Positions 51,357-52,517 of a stretch of DNA of 52,517 bases are shown here, piece by piece. Under the pieces are notes generated by a model. The model was not told the DNA's origin and made no database searches. It saw only the letters and a list, made by a program, of their open reading frames with translations. Location: contig JAIEMJ010000027.1 of assembly GCA_019752335.1 (NCBI GenBank), positions 1 to 52,517 on the forward strand. Reading direction: 5' to 3'. How positions within the stretch are numbered: position 1 is the first letter of the stretch; each line of letters starts with the position of its first letter. The stretch comes from Bryobacteraceae bacterium. GTDB taxonomy: Bacteria > Acidobacteriota > Terriglobia > Bryobacterales > Bryobacteraceae. A program made the position numbers and the translations under genes.

Positions 51357-52217
51357 ATGACTAAGTTCGTTTCGGACGCGTGGCTCGCTTTAGCGAACCT
51401 CCCGACCCCTGCATGGGCCTTGATTGGCAGTTTGATCGGTTCGACGATATCTATCATTGGAGTGATCAGCACAAATCGGGCCCATGAGCGTCGGCTGCGG
51501 ACTCAGCTTGTAGCAGATTCCGAGCAGAATCGCCTCGATAGGCTACTAACGTTGCGACGAGAGGTCTATTTGGCCGCAGCATCCGAAGCGGTCAAAGGCG
51601 GTGGGTTCCTAGGGAAACTTTCGGGGTTCGATCTCGCTCAGCTTCAGAAGGCAGATGGCCTCACGAACCTCAACGGCGAACTGGCAAAAATGCAACTAAT
51701 CGCAGAGCCAGAAACTGCGCTGCTCATAGGACAACTAGCCAACGCTTGGGCCGAGGCTTATTCGCGGCTTTTCACCTTCATAATCCCGCTTCTTACAGTA
51801 AAGCATGACCTAAAGCAGGCTGAAGTTGAGCGAGACGAAGCGGAAGTGCAACTGAGTTCCGCGCGGAGTCAGCTGCGCGAAGCTTCTACAGGTGGAGCTA
51901 TGGAGGACAGGGTTTTCGCGGTTCTCGAGCATTCGGTCGACGGTGCTGAACTAAGACTGAAGGACGCCCTACAGCAGATAGTTTCACTGTCCGCAGAGAT
52001 CCCGAAAGCTCAGCTAGAGTTCATGCCAAAACTGGCTGAGGAAATGCGAATCATCAGCGCCGCAACTCTGCCGGTCATAAGCGCAGTCCGAAGCGAGTTG
52101 GGTATCAATTCTATCCTTACGGCTCATATGATCGCGCAATGGGAAAACGGTTGGCAAAAAGAGAAACAGTTGCGCGCCTTGATGGTCGAGGCAATAAAGA
52201 AAGTGGACGAGAGCTAA
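51357..52217 (+). CDS. Unknown single-pass membrane protein with coiled coils
   Basis: 286 residues; GAGAGG lies 8 nt before the ATG. One membrane segment (about 18-38, PAWALIGSLIGSTISIIGV), then a basic stretch and a long mainly helical cytoplasmic or periplasmic part, with heptad-like coiled coil at about 155-175 (LKQAEVERDEAEVQLSSARSQLREA). No catalytic motif is seen and I do not recognise a family. Codon use is more AT-rich (CTA, ATA, AGA-type choices) than elsewhere in the window, and a group II intron starts 44 bp after its stop; both suggest an acquired gene. Confidence 0.75.
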   Translation: MTKFVSDAWLALANLPTPAWALIGSLIGSTISIIGVISTNRAHERRLRTQLVADSEQNRLDRLLTLRREVYLAAASEAVKGGGFLGKLSGFDLAQLQKADGLTNLNGELAKMQLIAEPETALLIGQLANAWAEAYSRLFTFIIPLLTVKHDLKQAEVERDEAEVQLSSARSQLREASTGGAMEDRVFAVLEHSVDGAELRLKDALQQIVSLSAEIPKAQLEFMPKLAEEMRIISAATLPVISAVRSELGINSILTAHMIAQWENGWQKEKQLRALMVEAIKKVDES

Positions 52218-52260
52218 ATCTCGGGCTGAACGGCTAAAGGGCTAAAAGGGTCAGTCTGGG

Positions 52261-52517
52261 GTGCGCCCCCCTCCTGTCACGTGGAAACCACCAAGGCCGA
52301 ACGACGCATGCGGCACGGCGACGACCGGGAAGCCTAGTGTGAAATCAAGCCTGGTCGGGCAGAGCCGCGACAACACATTTGTCTAGGTAAGGAAGCGGCG
52401 GCAACCCCTTCATTGTGCAAACTTTCAGAAATGACTGATGGTGCCGGTCAGTGCGCCGGGATAAACCGGCATATGGTAGGGGATGAAAGAGCCCTACAGG
52501 AAAGGAATAGCGAACCA
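52261..52517 (+). mobile_element. 5' part of a group II intron, continuing past window end
   Basis: Starts with GTGCG at 52261, the group II 5' consensus (GUGYG). The following structured, gene-free sequence ends with GGGATGAAAGAGCCCTAC and GGAAAGGAATAGCGAACC, a block typical of the stretch just before the intron protein in many bacterial introns. The sequence differs from the intron remnant at 78, so it belongs to another intron type. The reverse transcriptase gene would lie beyond the edge. Confidence 0.8.

Noticed and set aside
1-52517. CRISPR arrays, tRNA or rRNA genes
   Set aside because: No regularly spaced repeats, no tRNA-like cloverleaf with T-loop GGTTCNANNCC in any gap, and no rRNA motif were seen.

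Overview
The window is GC-rich and gene-dense and looks like a chromosomal segment of an Acidobacteriota of the Bryobacterales/Solibacter type. Two large exported proteins carry a domain resembling the Solibacter-associated TIGR03437 family. There are also paired DUF1549/DUF1553 and DUF1501 proteins, a DUF1080 protein, a large BNR-repeat protein and two secreted M28 peptidases, a repertoire typical of Acidobacteriota and Planctomycetes. This assignment is inferred from gene content, not from an rRNA gene; I found no rRNA or tRNA.

Both window ends carry group II intron sequence. Bases 1-76 are the tail of one intron, directly followed (78-676) by a shortened, degenerate second intron with both ends but only a frameshifted scrap of maturase. 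At 52261 another intron begins and runs off the edge. Between them, in order: ridA and pyrD (-); a hybrid sensor kinase, a beta-lactamase-fold hydrolase and an unknown gene (+); an orphan antitoxin-like XRE regulator (-) divergent from a large propeller/phosphoesterase protein (+); a TIGR03437 protein (-); a dienelactone hydrolase, a beta-helix protein and an EEP-family phosphatase/nuclease (+); a radical SAM - DUF1080 - AlbA_2/ATPase operon (-); a NarL-type regulator and sthA (+); a BNR-repeat protein (-); the nitrogen-control operon amtB-glnB-glnD (-) divergent from a Na+/H+ antiporter (+).

From 29.4 to 43.7 kb everything is on the minus strand: a second TIGR03437 protein with a coupled GNAT, two M28 peptidases flanking a methyltransferase, then a tightly overlapped five-gene operon (PSD1 cytochrome-like protein, DUF1501, Rossmann protein, pyruvyl-transferase-like protein, AGE-family epimerase). 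The operon diverges from a Tat-type Gfo/Idh/MocA oxidoreductase across only 33 bp. After a strong terminator come a receiver-less winged-helix regulator, the heat-shock cluster hrcA-grpE-dnaJ with a small secreted protein, and a Uma2 protein (-). Then follow a membrane protein coupled to a metallophosphoesterase and, beyond 51 kb, a compositionally different stretch with an unknown membrane/coiled-coil gene next to the right-hand intron.

A recurrent feature is a TANNNT -10-like box only 5-10 nt before the start codon of many first genes, with no Shine-Dalgarno sequence. This suggests leaderless transcription is common here. The most system-like locus is the 36.3-45.0 kb cluster, which I read as a candidate exported carbohydrate-processing pathway; its substrate cannot be read from the sequence.
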